Part shown: piece after piece, positions 55,102 through 63,683 of the stretch
Position numbering within the stretch: the stretch's first letter is position 1
How the letters are laid out: every line of letters starts with the position of its first letter
NCBI RefSeq assembly: GCF_006715495.1
Contig: NZ_VFNI01000001.1
Coordinates: forward strand, 124,001-188,000
DNA from: Herbaspirillum sp. SJZ106
GTDB taxonomy: Bacteria; Pseudomonadota; Gammaproteobacteria; Burkholderiales; Burkholderiaceae_D
Length of the DNA stretch: 64,000 nt
Direction of reading: 5' to 3'
The notes under the pieces: generated by a model
Seen by the model: the letters and a program-made list of their open reading frames with translations, nothing else
Database searches by the model: none
Told to the model about the DNA's origin: nothing
Position numbers and translations under genes: made by a program

Positions 55102-56629
55102 CCGACCAGGCCACGATGCCGGCCGCGCATAGCGCCAGCAGCGCCGCCGCCGTGAACACATGCGAGAAACCCAGCCCGTAGGCCTGCCGCGCGATGGCGA
55201 CGGCGGCCTCGCGCTGCTGCGGATAGAGCTGCGCCGCGCCGCCGAAGTCGCCCGCCATGGCGCGTGAGATAAATTCACTGGCATGTGTGCCGTTTGCGCC
55301 GTTGTTGCCGTTTGTGCCGTTTGTGCCGTTTGTGCCGAGCGCCGCCAGCGCGCGTGCCATGGCCTGCCGCGTGCCTTCCGCCAGGACTGCTCCCAACCCC
55401 GTGAATCCGGCCAGTACGCCAGTAAAGCGCGACGTGGTGCTGATGCCCGAGGCCATGCCGGCACGTTCGCGCGGCACGTTGCCCATGATGGCCTTTTGCG
55501 TTTCGCCATTGAGCAGTCCGCCGCCGCTGCCCAGCACTGCCATGCCGATCATGGTGAGCGCGCCGCTGCCCGCATGCGCGGCCAGCGCCATGAAAAGGTT
55601 GCCCAAGGCCACGGTGCAGAGCCCCAGCATCAGGATGCGCGCCGCAGGCCAGGTGCGCGCCAGGCGCCGTCCGACTTGCGGCAACAGCAGCATGGCCAGC
55701 GCGAACGGCAGCATGGCCAAGCCCGCCGCGCCGGCCTGCATGTCGCGCGCATTCTGCAGGAACAGCGGCAGCAACGAGGCCATCACCTGCGCCGATGCCG
55801 CATAGGCGAACATCGCCGCCACCGCGCCGATGAATCCGGCCGAACGGAACAGCGACAAGTCCAGCATGGGATGTGCTCCCTTGCGCTGGAGGGCGATGAA
55901 CGATGCGAATAAAAAAACGCCGCCCGCAGCGCGGACGGCGAAAGCAACGCTGCCCCAGCCGTACTCGGGCCCGGTGATCAGGGCCCAGGTCAGCATGAAG
56001 ATAGCGCTGGAGAAAGACAGGATGCCCGGCAGGTCCAGCGGGCGCACGGACGGATTGCGCGACTCCGGGATATGGCGCAGCACCGCCACGCCCAGCAACA
56101 GGCAGATCGGGATATTGATGGCGAAGGCCCAGCGCCAGCCCAAGAGCGCATTGATGGCGCCGCCGGCCAGCGGCGAGAGCACCATGGCCAGTCCCATGAT
56201 GCCGCCCCACACGGCCCAGGCATGGGTGCGTTCCGCTTCATCGTGGAAGGCATGGCCGATGATGGCCAGCGCCGGCGCCAGCAGCAACGCCGCGCTGATG
56301 CCTTGCGCCGCGCGCGCCACATACAGCGCCTGCGCCGAAGGCGCCAGCGCGCAGGCCAGCGAGGCCAGGGCGAACGCCGCGATGCCGCACAGGAAGATGC
56401 GCTTGCGGCCATAACGGTCGGCCACCGAGCCGGCCGGCAGCAGCAGGGCGGCGAAGCACAGCACGTAGGCGCTCACCACCCATTCGATGTCGGCGAAGGA
56501 GGCGCCCAGTTCGCGTGCGATGGTCGGCAGGATGATGCCCACCACGTTGGTGTCCAGCACCGTCATGGCGCAGCCCAGCGAGCCGCTGAGCAATATCCGT
56601 CCGGCGGCGCTTGAAAACAGGGTGCGCAT
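55028..56629 (-). CDS. MFS multidrug exporter, DHA2/EmrB-QacA type
   Basis: 533 aa with 14 predicted helices. Signature LGCAMTVLDTNVVGIILPTI in TM1 and VADRYGRKRIF between helices 2 and 3. A periplasmic loop before the last helices contains a GTN/NG repeat run (see 55286-55336). It exports hydrophobic drugs or metabolites by proton antiport. GAGGAGA precedes the ATG. The GlcG/HbpS-type gene starts upstream on the same strand (gap 51 bp), so they probably share a promoter under the LysR at 57283. Confidence 0.9.
   Translation of the reverse strand: MRTLFSSAAGRILLSGSLGCAMTVLDTNVVGIILPTIARELGASFADIEWVVSAYVLCFAALLLPAGSVADRYGRKRIFLCGIAAFALASLACALAPSAQALYVARAAQGISAALLLAPALAIIGHAFHDEAERTHAWAVWGGIMGLAMVLSPLAGGAINALLGWRWAFAINIPICLLLGVAVLRHIPESRNPSVRPLDLPGILSFSSAIFMLTWALITGPEYGWGSVAFAVRAAGGVFLFASFIALQRKGAHPMLDLSLFRSAGFIGAVAAMFAYAASAQVMASLLPLFLQNARDMQAGAAGLAMLPFALAMLLLPQVGRRLARTWPAARILMLGLCTVALGNLFMALAAHAGSGALTMIGMAVLGSGGGLLNGETQKAIMGNVPRERAGMASGISTTSRFTGVLAGFTGLGAVLAEGTRQAMARALAALGTNGTNGTNGNNGANGTHASEFISRAMAGDFGGAAQLYPQQREAAVAIARQAYGLGFSHVFTAAALLALCAAGIVAWSVRRAALPAPATSTAAAPIRQTPRS
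55286..55336 (-). repeat. 9-bp coding tandem repeat (Gly-Thr-Asn)
   Basis: Three exact units GGCACAAAC, read on the gene strand, followed by two or three decayed units, encoding GTNGTNGTNGNNGANGT in a loop of the DHA2 exporter. Multiples of nine keep the frame, so copy-number change would alter loop length without breaking the gene. Confidence 0.85.
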
Positions 56630-56680
56630 GGTGTCTCCTCCTGGCTCCTTGTCGATGGCCATTGGCGCCCGTTGGGGCTC

Positions 56681-57160
56681 TTACTTCAGTGCAGCTGCGC
56701 CGGCCCTGGCAATTTCCTCATCGTGCTGCGGCGTGTCGGCCGATACGCCGATGGCGCCGACGATCTGGCCGTCCGCCACCAGCGGCAAGCCGCCGCGCAT
56801 CAGCACGAAGCCGCGCGCGGTCGCCACGGCCGGCCGGTTGCCGTTGATCGCATCTTCCAGCGCGCCGCTGGGACGGCGAAACAGCGCCGCCGTGCGCGCC
56901 TTGCCCGGTGCGATCTCGACGCCGGCCGGCACCGCCGCGTTGTCCATGCGCACCAGCGCCAGCGGCAGCCCGGCGGCATCGACCACCGAAATCACGCACG
57001 GCCAGTTCTCGGCCTGTGCCTTGGCTTGCGCGGCTGATATCACTTGCTGCGCCGCGGCCAGCGTCAGCACCGGCTGCACCGGCAGGCTGGCGGCGCCGGC
57101 CAGTTGTGCGGCGACCAGCGCGGCGGCGCCGATGGCGAGGGAAAGCGTGTTCTTGAACAT
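56681..57160 (-). CDS. Secreted GlcG/HbpS family heme-binding-like protein
   Basis: 159 aa. Signal peptide ends near LAGAA (residue 24). The mature domain matches the GlcG/HbpS family (VVDAAGLPLALVRMDNA, PGKARTAALFRRPS, GGLPLVADGQIVGAIGVSG-like GVSADTPQHD), which includes heme-binding and cofactor-degradation helpers. Role here unknown; linkage to a DHA2 exporter and LysR suggests a stress or detoxification unit. Confidence 0.88.
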   Translation of the reverse strand: MFKNTLSLAIGAAALVAAQLAGAASLPVQPVLTLAAAQQVISAAQAKAQAENWPCVISVVDAAGLPLALVRMDNAAVPAGVEIAPGKARTAALFRRPSGALEDAINGNRPAVATARGFVLMRGGLPLVADGQIVGAIGVSADTPQHDEEIARAGAAALK

Positions 57161-57245
57161 GTGTTGCTCCTTGATAAAGGATGGAAGTGAGCTATCCATT
57201 CAATCAGTGCCTATAATTCAGTTCAATACATGAGTTTTTTAAATT

Positions 57246-57264
57246 AATTAGTTAATACCTAATT
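57246..57264. promoter_or_regulatory. Candidate LysR box between glcG-like and lysR genes
   Basis: AATTAG-TTAATAC-CTAATT, a perfect 6-bp inverted repeat with 7-bp spacer, 19-bp total, in a 122-bp AT-rich divergent promoter. The dyad size and position (18 bp before the lysR ATG) match LysR autoregulatory sites. Confidence 0.65.
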
Positions 57265-57282
57265 CAATGAAAGAGGTGTGCC

Positions 57283-58194
57283 ATGGAGCTGCGCCATCTG
57301 CGTTACTTCCTGACCGTAGCGGAGCAGCTGCATTTCGCCCGTGCGGCGGAAATGCTCGGCATTGCCCCGCCCACCCTGAGCGTGCAGATCCAGGAAATGG
57401 AACGCAAGCTGCAGGTGCAGCTGTTCGTGCGCACCAAGCGTTCGGTGGCGCTCACTTCCGCCGGCGAGGCCTTTGCCGAGGAAGCGCGCGGCGTGCTGGC
57501 GCAATTCGAGCAAGCCTTGCATGTCGGTCGCCGCGCCGGGCGCGGCGAGCTGGGCCGGGTGGAGATCGGCTATGTCGGTTCGGCGGTGTTCGGCGGCATC
57601 CTGCAGCAACAGATCAGCGCCTTTCGCCGCCAGTGGCCCGATGCCGAGGTGCAGGCGCGGGAGTGGCCGATGCACCGTTTGTCCGAGGTGCTGGAAGAAG
57701 GGCGCGTCGACGTCGCTTTCGTGCGCATGCCGCTGGCGCTGGCGCCGTCGTTGCAAACGCATGTGCTGCTGCGCGACCGCTTTTGCCTGGCGCTGCCGGC
57801 CGACCACGCGCTGGCCCAGCCGGCAGCGGCGGGGCAGGCGGTCAAGGCCAGGTCGCTGGCGGACGAAGCCTTTATCCTGCCCGAGCAGGAACTGGGCACG
57901 CATGAAGTCTGCCGCCGCGGCGGCTTTACACCGCGCAGCGAGAGTCGGCCCGGCAGCCTGCTGGCGGTGCTGGCCGAAGTCTCGGTGGGCGCCGGCGTGG
58001 CGGTGGTGCCGGGCGTGCTGACCCAGGTGGTGGACTTGCCCAATGTGGTTTACCGGCCTTTGGCGGGCGCGGCCATCGGTTCCGAAGTGGCCGCGGTGTT
58101 TCGTCGCTTCGAACGTTCGCCGGCGGTAAAGAACATGATCGCGGCCATTCGCAAGAGCGTGCCGCTGGTGGTGCCGGCGGTGGCCGCAGGCTGA
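57283..58194 (+). CDS. LysR family transcriptional regulator
   Basis: 303 aa. HTH about 1-60 (HFARAAEMLGIAPPTLSVQIQEME), ligand domain about 90-295 of the CatR/BenM-like branch (PMHRLSEVLEEGRVDVAFVR). AGAGGTG precedes the ATG. Divergent from the GlcG-like/DHA2 pair, which it probably regulates. Confidence 0.9.
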   Translation: MELRHLRYFLTVAEQLHFARAAEMLGIAPPTLSVQIQEMERKLQVQLFVRTKRSVALTSAGEAFAEEARGVLAQFEQALHVGRRAGRGELGRVEIGYVGSAVFGGILQQQISAFRRQWPDAEVQAREWPMHRLSEVLEEGRVDVAFVRMPLALAPSLQTHVLLRDRFCLALPADHALAQPAAAGQAVKARSLADEAFILPEQELGTHEVCRRGGFTPRSESRPGSLLAVLAEVSVGAGVAVVPGVLTQVVDLPNVVYRPLAGAAIGSEVAAVFRRFERSPAVKNMIAAIRKSVPLVVPAVAAG

Positions 58195-58285
58195 CTCGCG
58201 GCCGCATATCGATATCCGTTTTTCTTCCTTCAGCAGGATGGGGCGGCTGCCAGATAATCCTCGGGATCTATCATCCGAGGACATC

Positions 58286-59491
58286 ATGAGCACATCCGCC
58301 AACGCATCCGCTCACGCGCTGCATCAACGCTTTTCCGACCTGTTTGCGCTGATCGCGCAAGACAGCATCACCCGCGAGACCGAGCGCCGCCTGCCTTTCG
58401 AGGAAGTGCGCCAGTTGAAGGAAGCGGGATTTTCCGCACTGCGCGTACCGGTCGCGCACGGCGGGGCCGGCGTGAGCCTGGAGGATTACTTTTACCTGCT
58501 GATCCGCCTGGGCGAGGCCGAATCCAACCTGCCGCAGATCCTGCGCGTGAACGCCGGCTTCACCGAGCTGCTGCTGGAACGCAAGGACGACGCCGACACG
58601 CGCCGCTGGCTGGATGTGATCGGCAGCGGCAAGACCTTCGGCGCGGCCACGTCCGAGCGCAATGCCGCCACCGGCAATTCCGTGCTGCTGGAAAAGGACG
58701 GCAACGGCCACCGGCGCCTCAACGGCGAGAAGTACTATTCCACCGGCACCCTGTATGCCGACTGGGTGCTGGTGCGCGCGCACGACCATGAATCCGATTT
58801 CAATGTGCTGGTGCCCGCCGACGCGCCGGGCGTCGAACGCGTCGACGACTGGGATGGCTTCGGGCAGCGCCTGACCGGCAGCGGCACCACGCGTTTCCAC
58901 AACGTGCTGATCGACGACGCCCAGGTGCTGGATCGCTACCATGCATCGCAGCCGCGCCGCAACACCATCATCACCTCCTTCTACCAGACGTTCCACCTGG
59001 CCGCGCTGTCGGGCATCGCGCGCGCCGCGCTGCGCGATGCGGTGGCATTCACCCAGCCGCGCACCCGCACCTTCGGCGTGCCGGGCAACTCCAGCCCGCG
59101 CGAGAATCCGCTGGTGCATCGTGTGGTCGGCCGCCTGGCCAGCCTGGCGTGGTCGGCCGAGCAACTGACGCTGGCCGTGGCGCGCGAACAGGATGCGCTG
59201 CATGCCGCGCGCCGCGCCGGCACGGTCGCCACCGAGGATTACAACGCGCTCGACATCAAGACCTTCGAAGCGCAGCAGATCGTCATCGGCCAGGTGCTGG
59301 AAGCCACCACCTTGCTGTTCGAAGTGGGCGGCGCCTCGGCCACCAGCGAAACCCGTCGGCTGGACCGCCACTGGCGCAACGCGCGCACGCTGGCTTCGCA
59401 CAATCCGGCGATCCAGCGCGAGGCGGCCATCGGCAACTACCACCTCAACGGCCGGCCGCATGACGAGCGTTTCGGCAACGGCTACGCCTGA
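58286..59491 (+). CDS. SfnB-like acyl-CoA dehydrogenase-family flavoprotein
   Basis: 401 aa, acyl-CoA dehydrogenase fold (KEAGFSALRVPVAHGGAG; TFGAATSERNAATG; RLTGSGTTRFHNV). The pattern is that of the SfnB/DszC group, FMN-linked enzymes for organosulfur use rather than fatty-acid oxidation. Start MSTSANAS has GAGGACATC upstream. It is followed by a MetQ-type protein and, on the opposite strand, a two-component FMN monooxygenase, consistent with sulfur scavenging from sulfones or sulfonates. Confidence 0.86.
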   Translation: MSTSANASAHALHQRFSDLFALIAQDSITRETERRLPFEEVRQLKEAGFSALRVPVAHGGAGVSLEDYFYLLIRLGEAESNLPQILRVNAGFTELLLERKDDADTRRWLDVIGSGKTFGAATSERNAATGNSVLLEKDGNGHRRLNGEKYYSTGTLYADWVLVRAHDHESDFNVLVPADAPGVERVDDWDGFGQRLTGSGTTRFHNVLIDDAQVLDRYHASQPRRNTIITSFYQTFHLAALSGIARAALRDAVAFTQPRTRTFGVPGNSSPRENPLVHRVVGRLASLAWSAEQLTLAVAREQDALHAARRAGTVATEDYNALDIKTFEAQQIVIGQVLEATTLLFEVGGASATSETRRLDRHWRNARTLASHNPAIQREAAIGNYHLNGRPHDERFGNGYA

Positions 59492-59611
59492 TCCCTCCAG
59501 GCAGCAAATATCCTCATGCGTATTCGTTCGTTCAACTGAGGCGGCACGGTCAATACACTTTCGGCAGCGTTTTTTGATTTTTCCACCACTCTGCCGGAAG
59601 CGATATCGACC

Positions 59612-60433
59612 ATGCTGAAACGAATTTTCTCCTTGCTGCTGTTGCCCGCCATTGCCATCAGCCTTGCCCATGCCGCGCCACAGGAACGCGAACTGAAGAT
59701 CGGCTTCGTGCCCGGCCCTTACATCGACGAATTCAAGCTGGGCGTGCAGCCGGAGCTGGAGAAAAAGGGTTACAAGATCCGCTTCTACGAATTCACCACC
59801 GGCCTGGAAGCCAACAGCGCCGTCTTCAAGGGCGACATCGACGCCAACGTGATGCAGCACACGGTCTTTCTCGATTCCTACAACGAGCGCAACAAGACCG
59901 ACCTGGTCGGCATCGTCCAGGTGCCCACGCCGCCGATGGGCCTGTATTCCAGGAAGCACAAGGATCTCAACAACCTCAGGAAGGGCTTTACGGTGGCCGT
60001 GCCCAACGACCCTGTCAACCTGCAGCGGGCCTTGTGGATCTTGCAGCGGCTGGGCTGGATCCGCATCCGCGAGAACAAGCCGGTCGATGTGACCGAACTC
60101 GATGTGGTGGAAAACAAGGTGGGGTTGAAATTGGTGCCGCTGGAGAATGCCCAGGGGCCGCGGGCGCTGGACGATGCCGATTTCGCCGCGGTCCAGGGCA
60201 ACTTCGCCATCTTCGCCAAGCTGAAGCTGTCGGATGCGTTCGCGCTGGAAGACATGAAGCCGCCGTATATCAACGTGGTGGCGGTGAAGAAGACGCGCCA
60301 GTCCGATGCCTATGCGCGGGACCTGGCGGAGGCGTACCGCTCGGAGAATTTCCAGAAGGCGATCCGGGGCGATCGGTTTTACGATGGATTTACCTTGCCG
60401 GATTACTTCGCCGCTACCGGCAAGCGCAACTGA
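59612..60433 (+). CDS. MetQ/NlpA family periplasmic binding protein without lipobox
   Basis: 273 aa. Signal peptide ending AHA-AP; no Cys follows, so unlike typical NlpA/MetQ lipoproteins it should be soluble. The fold matches the family (KIGFVPGPYIDEFKLGVQP, FKGDIDANVMQHTVFLDSYN). Family ligands are methionine, cysteine-like or other sulfur compounds. No cognate MetN/MetI genes are adjacent. It lies 120 bp after the SfnB-like gene. Confidence 0.9.
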   Translation: MLKRIFSLLLLPAIAISLAHAAPQERELKIGFVPGPYIDEFKLGVQPELEKKGYKIRFYEFTTGLEANSAVFKGDIDANVMQHTVFLDSYNERNKTDLVGIVQVPTPPMGLYSRKHKDLNNLRKGFTVAVPNDPVNLQRALWILQRLGWIRIRENKPVDVTELDVVENKVGLKLVPLENAQGPRALDDADFAAVQGNFAIFAKLKLSDAFALEDMKPPYINVVAVKKTRQSDAYARDLAEAYRSENFQKAIRGDRFYDGFTLPDYFAATGKRN

Positions 60434-60493
60434 TCACCCTGTCGGATCCGGCGCGCGGTGCATGACGCCGCAGCGCCATAGCGCCATAGCGTC

Positions 60494-61843
60494 TCAGGCA
60501 ACCCGCGCGCGCTGGCCGGCGTCGGCGCCGGCCCCGGGGAGCGCCAGCCCGAAATGCTCCCGCAAGGTGCGCCCCGCATATTCCCTGCGGAACAATCCGC
60601 GCTGTTGCAGGATCGGCACCACGCCATCGGTGAAATCCTGCAGGCCGCCTGGCAAGGCGTCCGGCATCAGGTTGAAGCCGTCGGCCGCGCCGGCCTTGAA
60701 CCACGCTTCGATCTCATCGGCAATCTGTTCCGGCGTGCCCACCAGCACGCGATGTCCGCCGCCGCCGCAGAGGGCGCGGATCAGGTCGCGCACGGTGTGC
60801 TGCCGGCCCTGCGCCAGCGACAGCGTGGCGTGGAAGAAGGTGTGGTTGCCATTGCCGCCCGCCGGCAAGGCCAGGTCGGCGGGCAGCGGCTGGTCGAGCT
60901 GCAGGCGTTCGGCCGGGATGCCAAGGGTGCCCGCCAGGCGCTTGAGGCTGTAGCGCCAGGGGATCATGTCGACCAGCTCGTCGCGCCGGCGCAGGGCCTC
61001 GGCTTCGGTGGCGCCGATGATGGTGGCCAGGCCGGGCAGGATCTTGACCGCGTGCGGGCCGCGCCCCAGCGCGGCGGCGCGTTCGTTGATGGCGCGGCTG
61101 TAGGCCAGCGACTCTTCCAGGGTATGCGCGGCCGAGAACACGGCTTCGGCGTGGCGTGCGGCCAGCTCGCGGCCGTCGCCGGAACCGCCGGCTTGCACCA
61201 GCACCGGCTGGCCCTGCGGCGCGCGCGGAAGGTTGAGCGGGCCTTGCACGCTGAAATGCGGGCCACGGTGGGCGATCGGCTTGACCCTGGCCTCATCGAT
61301 GAAGCGGCCGCTTTGCTTGTCGCCGATGACGGCGCCGTCGTCCCAGCTGTTCCACAGCGCCTTGACCACTTCGGTGAATTCGTCGGCGCGCGCGTAGCGG
61401 CCGGCATGGTCGGGCGTGGCGTCGAGGCCGAAGTTGCGCGCCGAACCGGCATCGGCGGTGGTGACGATATTCCAGCCGGCGCGGCCGCCGCTGACATGGT
61501 CCAGCGTGGCGAAGCGGCGCGCGATGTTATAGGGCTCGTTGTAGCTGGTGGAGGCGGTGCCGATGACGCCGATGCGGGTGGTGGCGGCGGCCACGGTGGC
61601 CAGCAATACCGTGGGCTCCAGCGCGGTGATCGGGCGGAAGTCGATCTGTTCGATGATGGCGGCATTGTCGGCCAGGAACACCGCATCGAACTTGGCGGCT
61701 TCGGCGATCTGCGCCACCTTCACGTAGTGGGCGGCGTCGATGAAGGCCAGCGGGTCGGCATCGGGCAGGCGCCATGCCGAAGGGATGAACCCGGAATGCA
61801 GGATGTTGACGTTCAGGTGCAACTGGCGAGGGGGCGCGCTCAT
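60494..61843 (-). CDS. FMN-dependent monooxygenase, NtaA/SnaA/DszA (DmoA) type
   Basis: 449-aa bacterial luciferase-like enzyme using reduced FMN from a partner reductase. Signatures: FDAVFLADN, RIGVIGTASTSYNEPYNIARRFATLD, GRAGWNIVTTAD and QPVLVQAGGSGDGRELAARHAE. Homologues cleave C-S or C-N bonds (dimethyl sulfide, dibenzothiophene sulfone, NTA). The sulfur context favours an organosulfur substrate. The ATG at 61843 (MSAPPRQLHLN) is chosen over longer frames. Convergent with metQ-like, gap 60 bp. Confidence 0.9.
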   Translation of the reverse strand: MSAPPRQLHLNVNILHSGFIPSAWRLPDADPLAFIDAAHYVKVAQIAEAAKFDAVFLADNAAIIEQIDFRPITALEPTVLLATVAAATTRIGVIGTASTSYNEPYNIARRFATLDHVSGGRAGWNIVTTADAGSARNFGLDATPDHAGRYARADEFTEVVKALWNSWDDGAVIGDKQSGRFIDEARVKPIAHRGPHFSVQGPLNLPRAPQGQPVLVQAGGSGDGRELAARHAEAVFSAAHTLEESLAYSRAINERAAALGRGPHAVKILPGLATIIGATEAEALRRRDELVDMIPWRYSLKRLAGTLGIPAERLQLDQPLPADLALPAGGNGNHTFFHATLSLAQGRQHTVRDLIRALCGGGGHRVLVGTPEQIADEIEAWFKAGAADGFNLMPDALPGGLQDFTDGVVPILQQRGLFRREYAGRTLREHFGLALPGAGADAGQRARVA

Positions 61844-61862
61844 CGGGGAACCTGGTGCCGCC

Positions 61863-62207
61863 TCAATGCACGCGCGGGAAGCCGTGGCGCTGCGCCAGCA
61901 GCTCGAGGATGCGGCGCGTATCGGTGACGAAGCGCTTGCCGTCGAGGCGTTGCGCATCGTCCGGCGGCGGCAGCCGGTCGCCCAGGATCAGCACCGGCAG
62001 GCTTTGGTGTTGCGCATCCAGCGCCGCCACCACTTCGGCGCGCGGCCGCGCGAACGGCAGGCGCTTGATGTCCAGCTGCGCCGCGCGTTCCGGGTCGCCG
62101 GCCAGCAAGCCTTCGATGGGAGCGCCGTCGGGGCAGATGAAACGTTCGCCCGGATGAGCGGGATCGGTGAAACCGTATTCAAGCAATAGCAACAGGTCGC
62201 GGCTCAT
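61863..62207 (-). CDS. DUF3088 family protein
   Basis: 114 aa, soluble. Begins LLLLLEYGFTDP and contains ERFICPDGAPIEGLLA; conserved CPDG recalls thioredoxin-like DUF3088 proteins near sulfur-metabolism genes. It lies 19 bp upstream of the FMN monooxygenase on the same strand, so they are an operon. It might be a redox or assembly partner; not proven. Confidence 0.8.
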   Translation of the reverse strand: MSRDLLLLLEYGFTDPAHPGERFICPDGAPIEGLLAGDPERAAQLDIKRLPFARPRAEVVAALDAQHQSLPVLILGDRLPPPDDAQRLDGKRFVTDTRRILELLAQRHGFPRVH

Positions 62208-62372
62208 GGCATTTCCTCGGGATGGCAATCGGAAGATTCTGTGCTGCGGCCCCGGCGCCGGCCACGAATAAATCTGCATAAACATATACGTATGCGGCAG
62301 CTACAATGCCGTTTGGCGCAGGGGGAACTGACCTCCCGCTTTTTTCCATTTCTTTGTGAATGCGATTTCCTG

Positions 62373-63413
62373 ATGGCGTTCCTGACTTCCTTCCTGTGGC
62401 TGCGCTGGCCCTTGTTGCTGCTGGCGGTTTGCGTGCTGGCCGGCCTGGCCGCATGGGGCGCGTGCGCGTTGTGGTTCCAGCTGCCGGCGCCGCCGTGGGC
62501 GCGCGGCGCGGCGATTGCCGCGTGGTCGTTGCTGGCGCTGGCGGCATTGGCCGCCCTGGCCGGTGTGGCCGGCGCCGGTTGGCGCTGGTGCCTGGCGGCG
62601 TTCCTGCTGTGCACGGTGGCGCTGTTGGCATGGTGGCATGGCATCCGGCCGTCGCATGAGCGGATCTGGGCCGACGATGTCGCGCGCATGCTGGAGCCGC
62701 AGGTGCAGGGCGATCAGGTGACGCTGGCCAATGTGCGCAACTTCCGCTGGCGTAGCGAAACCGATTACGACATGCATTGGGAGACCCGCCGTTACGACCT
62801 GGCGCACCTGGTTTCGGCCGATCTGCTCCTGTCTTACTGGATGGGGCCGGCGATCGCGCACACGCTGGTGTCGTTCGGTTTCGACGACGGCCGGCGCCTG
62901 GTGTTCTCGCTGGAGATCCGCAAGGAGCGGGGCGAGAGCTTTTCCGCCATCGGCGGCTTCTTCCGCCGGTTTGAAACAGTGATCGTGGCGGCCGACGAGA
63001 GCGACATCATCCGCACCCGCACCAATGCGCGCGGCGAAGACGTCTACCTGTACCGGCTGCGGCTGGCGCCGGAGCAGTTGCGCAAGGTCTTCCTCGGTTA
63101 CCTGGAGCGGGCTGCCCAGTTGCGGCAAGAGCCCCGTTTCTACAATACGCTCACCAGCAATTGCACCACCATCGTGTTCGAACTGGCGCGCCGGTTGTCG
63201 CCCTCGCTGCCGCTGGATTACCGTCTGCTGCTGTCGGGATATTTCGCGCAATATGCCTACGACCACGGCGGCCTGGCGCCGGGCCGCTCCTTCGATGAAC
63301 TGAAGGCCGCAGGCCGCATCACGCAGCGTGCGCTGGCGGCAGCGCCGGATGCGGATTATTCGAAGGCCATCCGGCAGGGCGTGCCGGGCGTGGCGGAGTC
63401 AGAATTGCGTTGA
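62373..63413 (+). CDS. DUF4105 domain membrane protein
   Basis: 346 aa. Three N-terminal hydrophobic helices (about 7-32, 44-66, 72-88) are followed by the DUF4105 domain (about 120-325: FRWRSETDYDMHWETRRYDL, YNTLTSNCTTIVFELAR). The conserved Cys and His in that domain look like a cysteine-peptidase-type site, His/Cys being spaced as in NlpC-like folds. The ATG is chosen to start the first helix directly. Divergent from the DUF3088 gene. Confidence 0.85.
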   Translation: MAFLTSFLWLRWPLLLLAVCVLAGLAAWGACALWFQLPAPPWARGAAIAAWSLLALAALAALAGVAGAGWRWCLAAFLLCTVALLAWWHGIRPSHERIWADDVARMLEPQVQGDQVTLANVRNFRWRSETDYDMHWETRRYDLAHLVSADLLLSYWMGPAIAHTLVSFGFDDGRRLVFSLEIRKERGESFSAIGGFFRRFETVIVAADESDIIRTRTNARGEDVYLYRLRLAPEQLRKVFLGYLERAAQLRQEPRFYNTLTSNCTTIVFELARRLSPSLPLDYRLLLSGYFAQYAYDHGGLAPGRSFDELKAAGRITQRALAAAPDADYSKAIRQGVPGVAESELR

Positions 63414-63600
63414 TGCGCTGATGCGTGGGGGCCGTCGCTGTCCACGGACGAGTCGGTTCGCCGTCCGTATGGCTTATCCGGGTGGGCGCATGCGGCGCCG
63501 GGCTGGTGTAGAGCCTGCTGCGCCTGTTGCACCGATTGCGCGATGCGTCGCGCACTCACGCCTATTGATGAAATGAGTTCCAGATATGTTAGATCGAAAT

Positions 63601-63616
63601 AATTATTTAAATAATT
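63601..63616. promoter_or_regulatory. 16-bp AT palindrome upstream of SsuC-like permease
   Basis: AATTATTTAAATAATT is a perfect 16-bp palindrome, 68 bp before the permease ATG, in the otherwise GC-rich 270-bp gap. It could be a regulator site for the sulfur-related operon or a promoter element. No known sulfur-regulator consensus is claimed. Confidence 0.45.
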
Positions 63617-63683
63617 CATGAGATTTGTTTAGGATTTTCCACATCGCGGCACTTCGCCGCCAGCCAATGTGGAGGATGCACCC

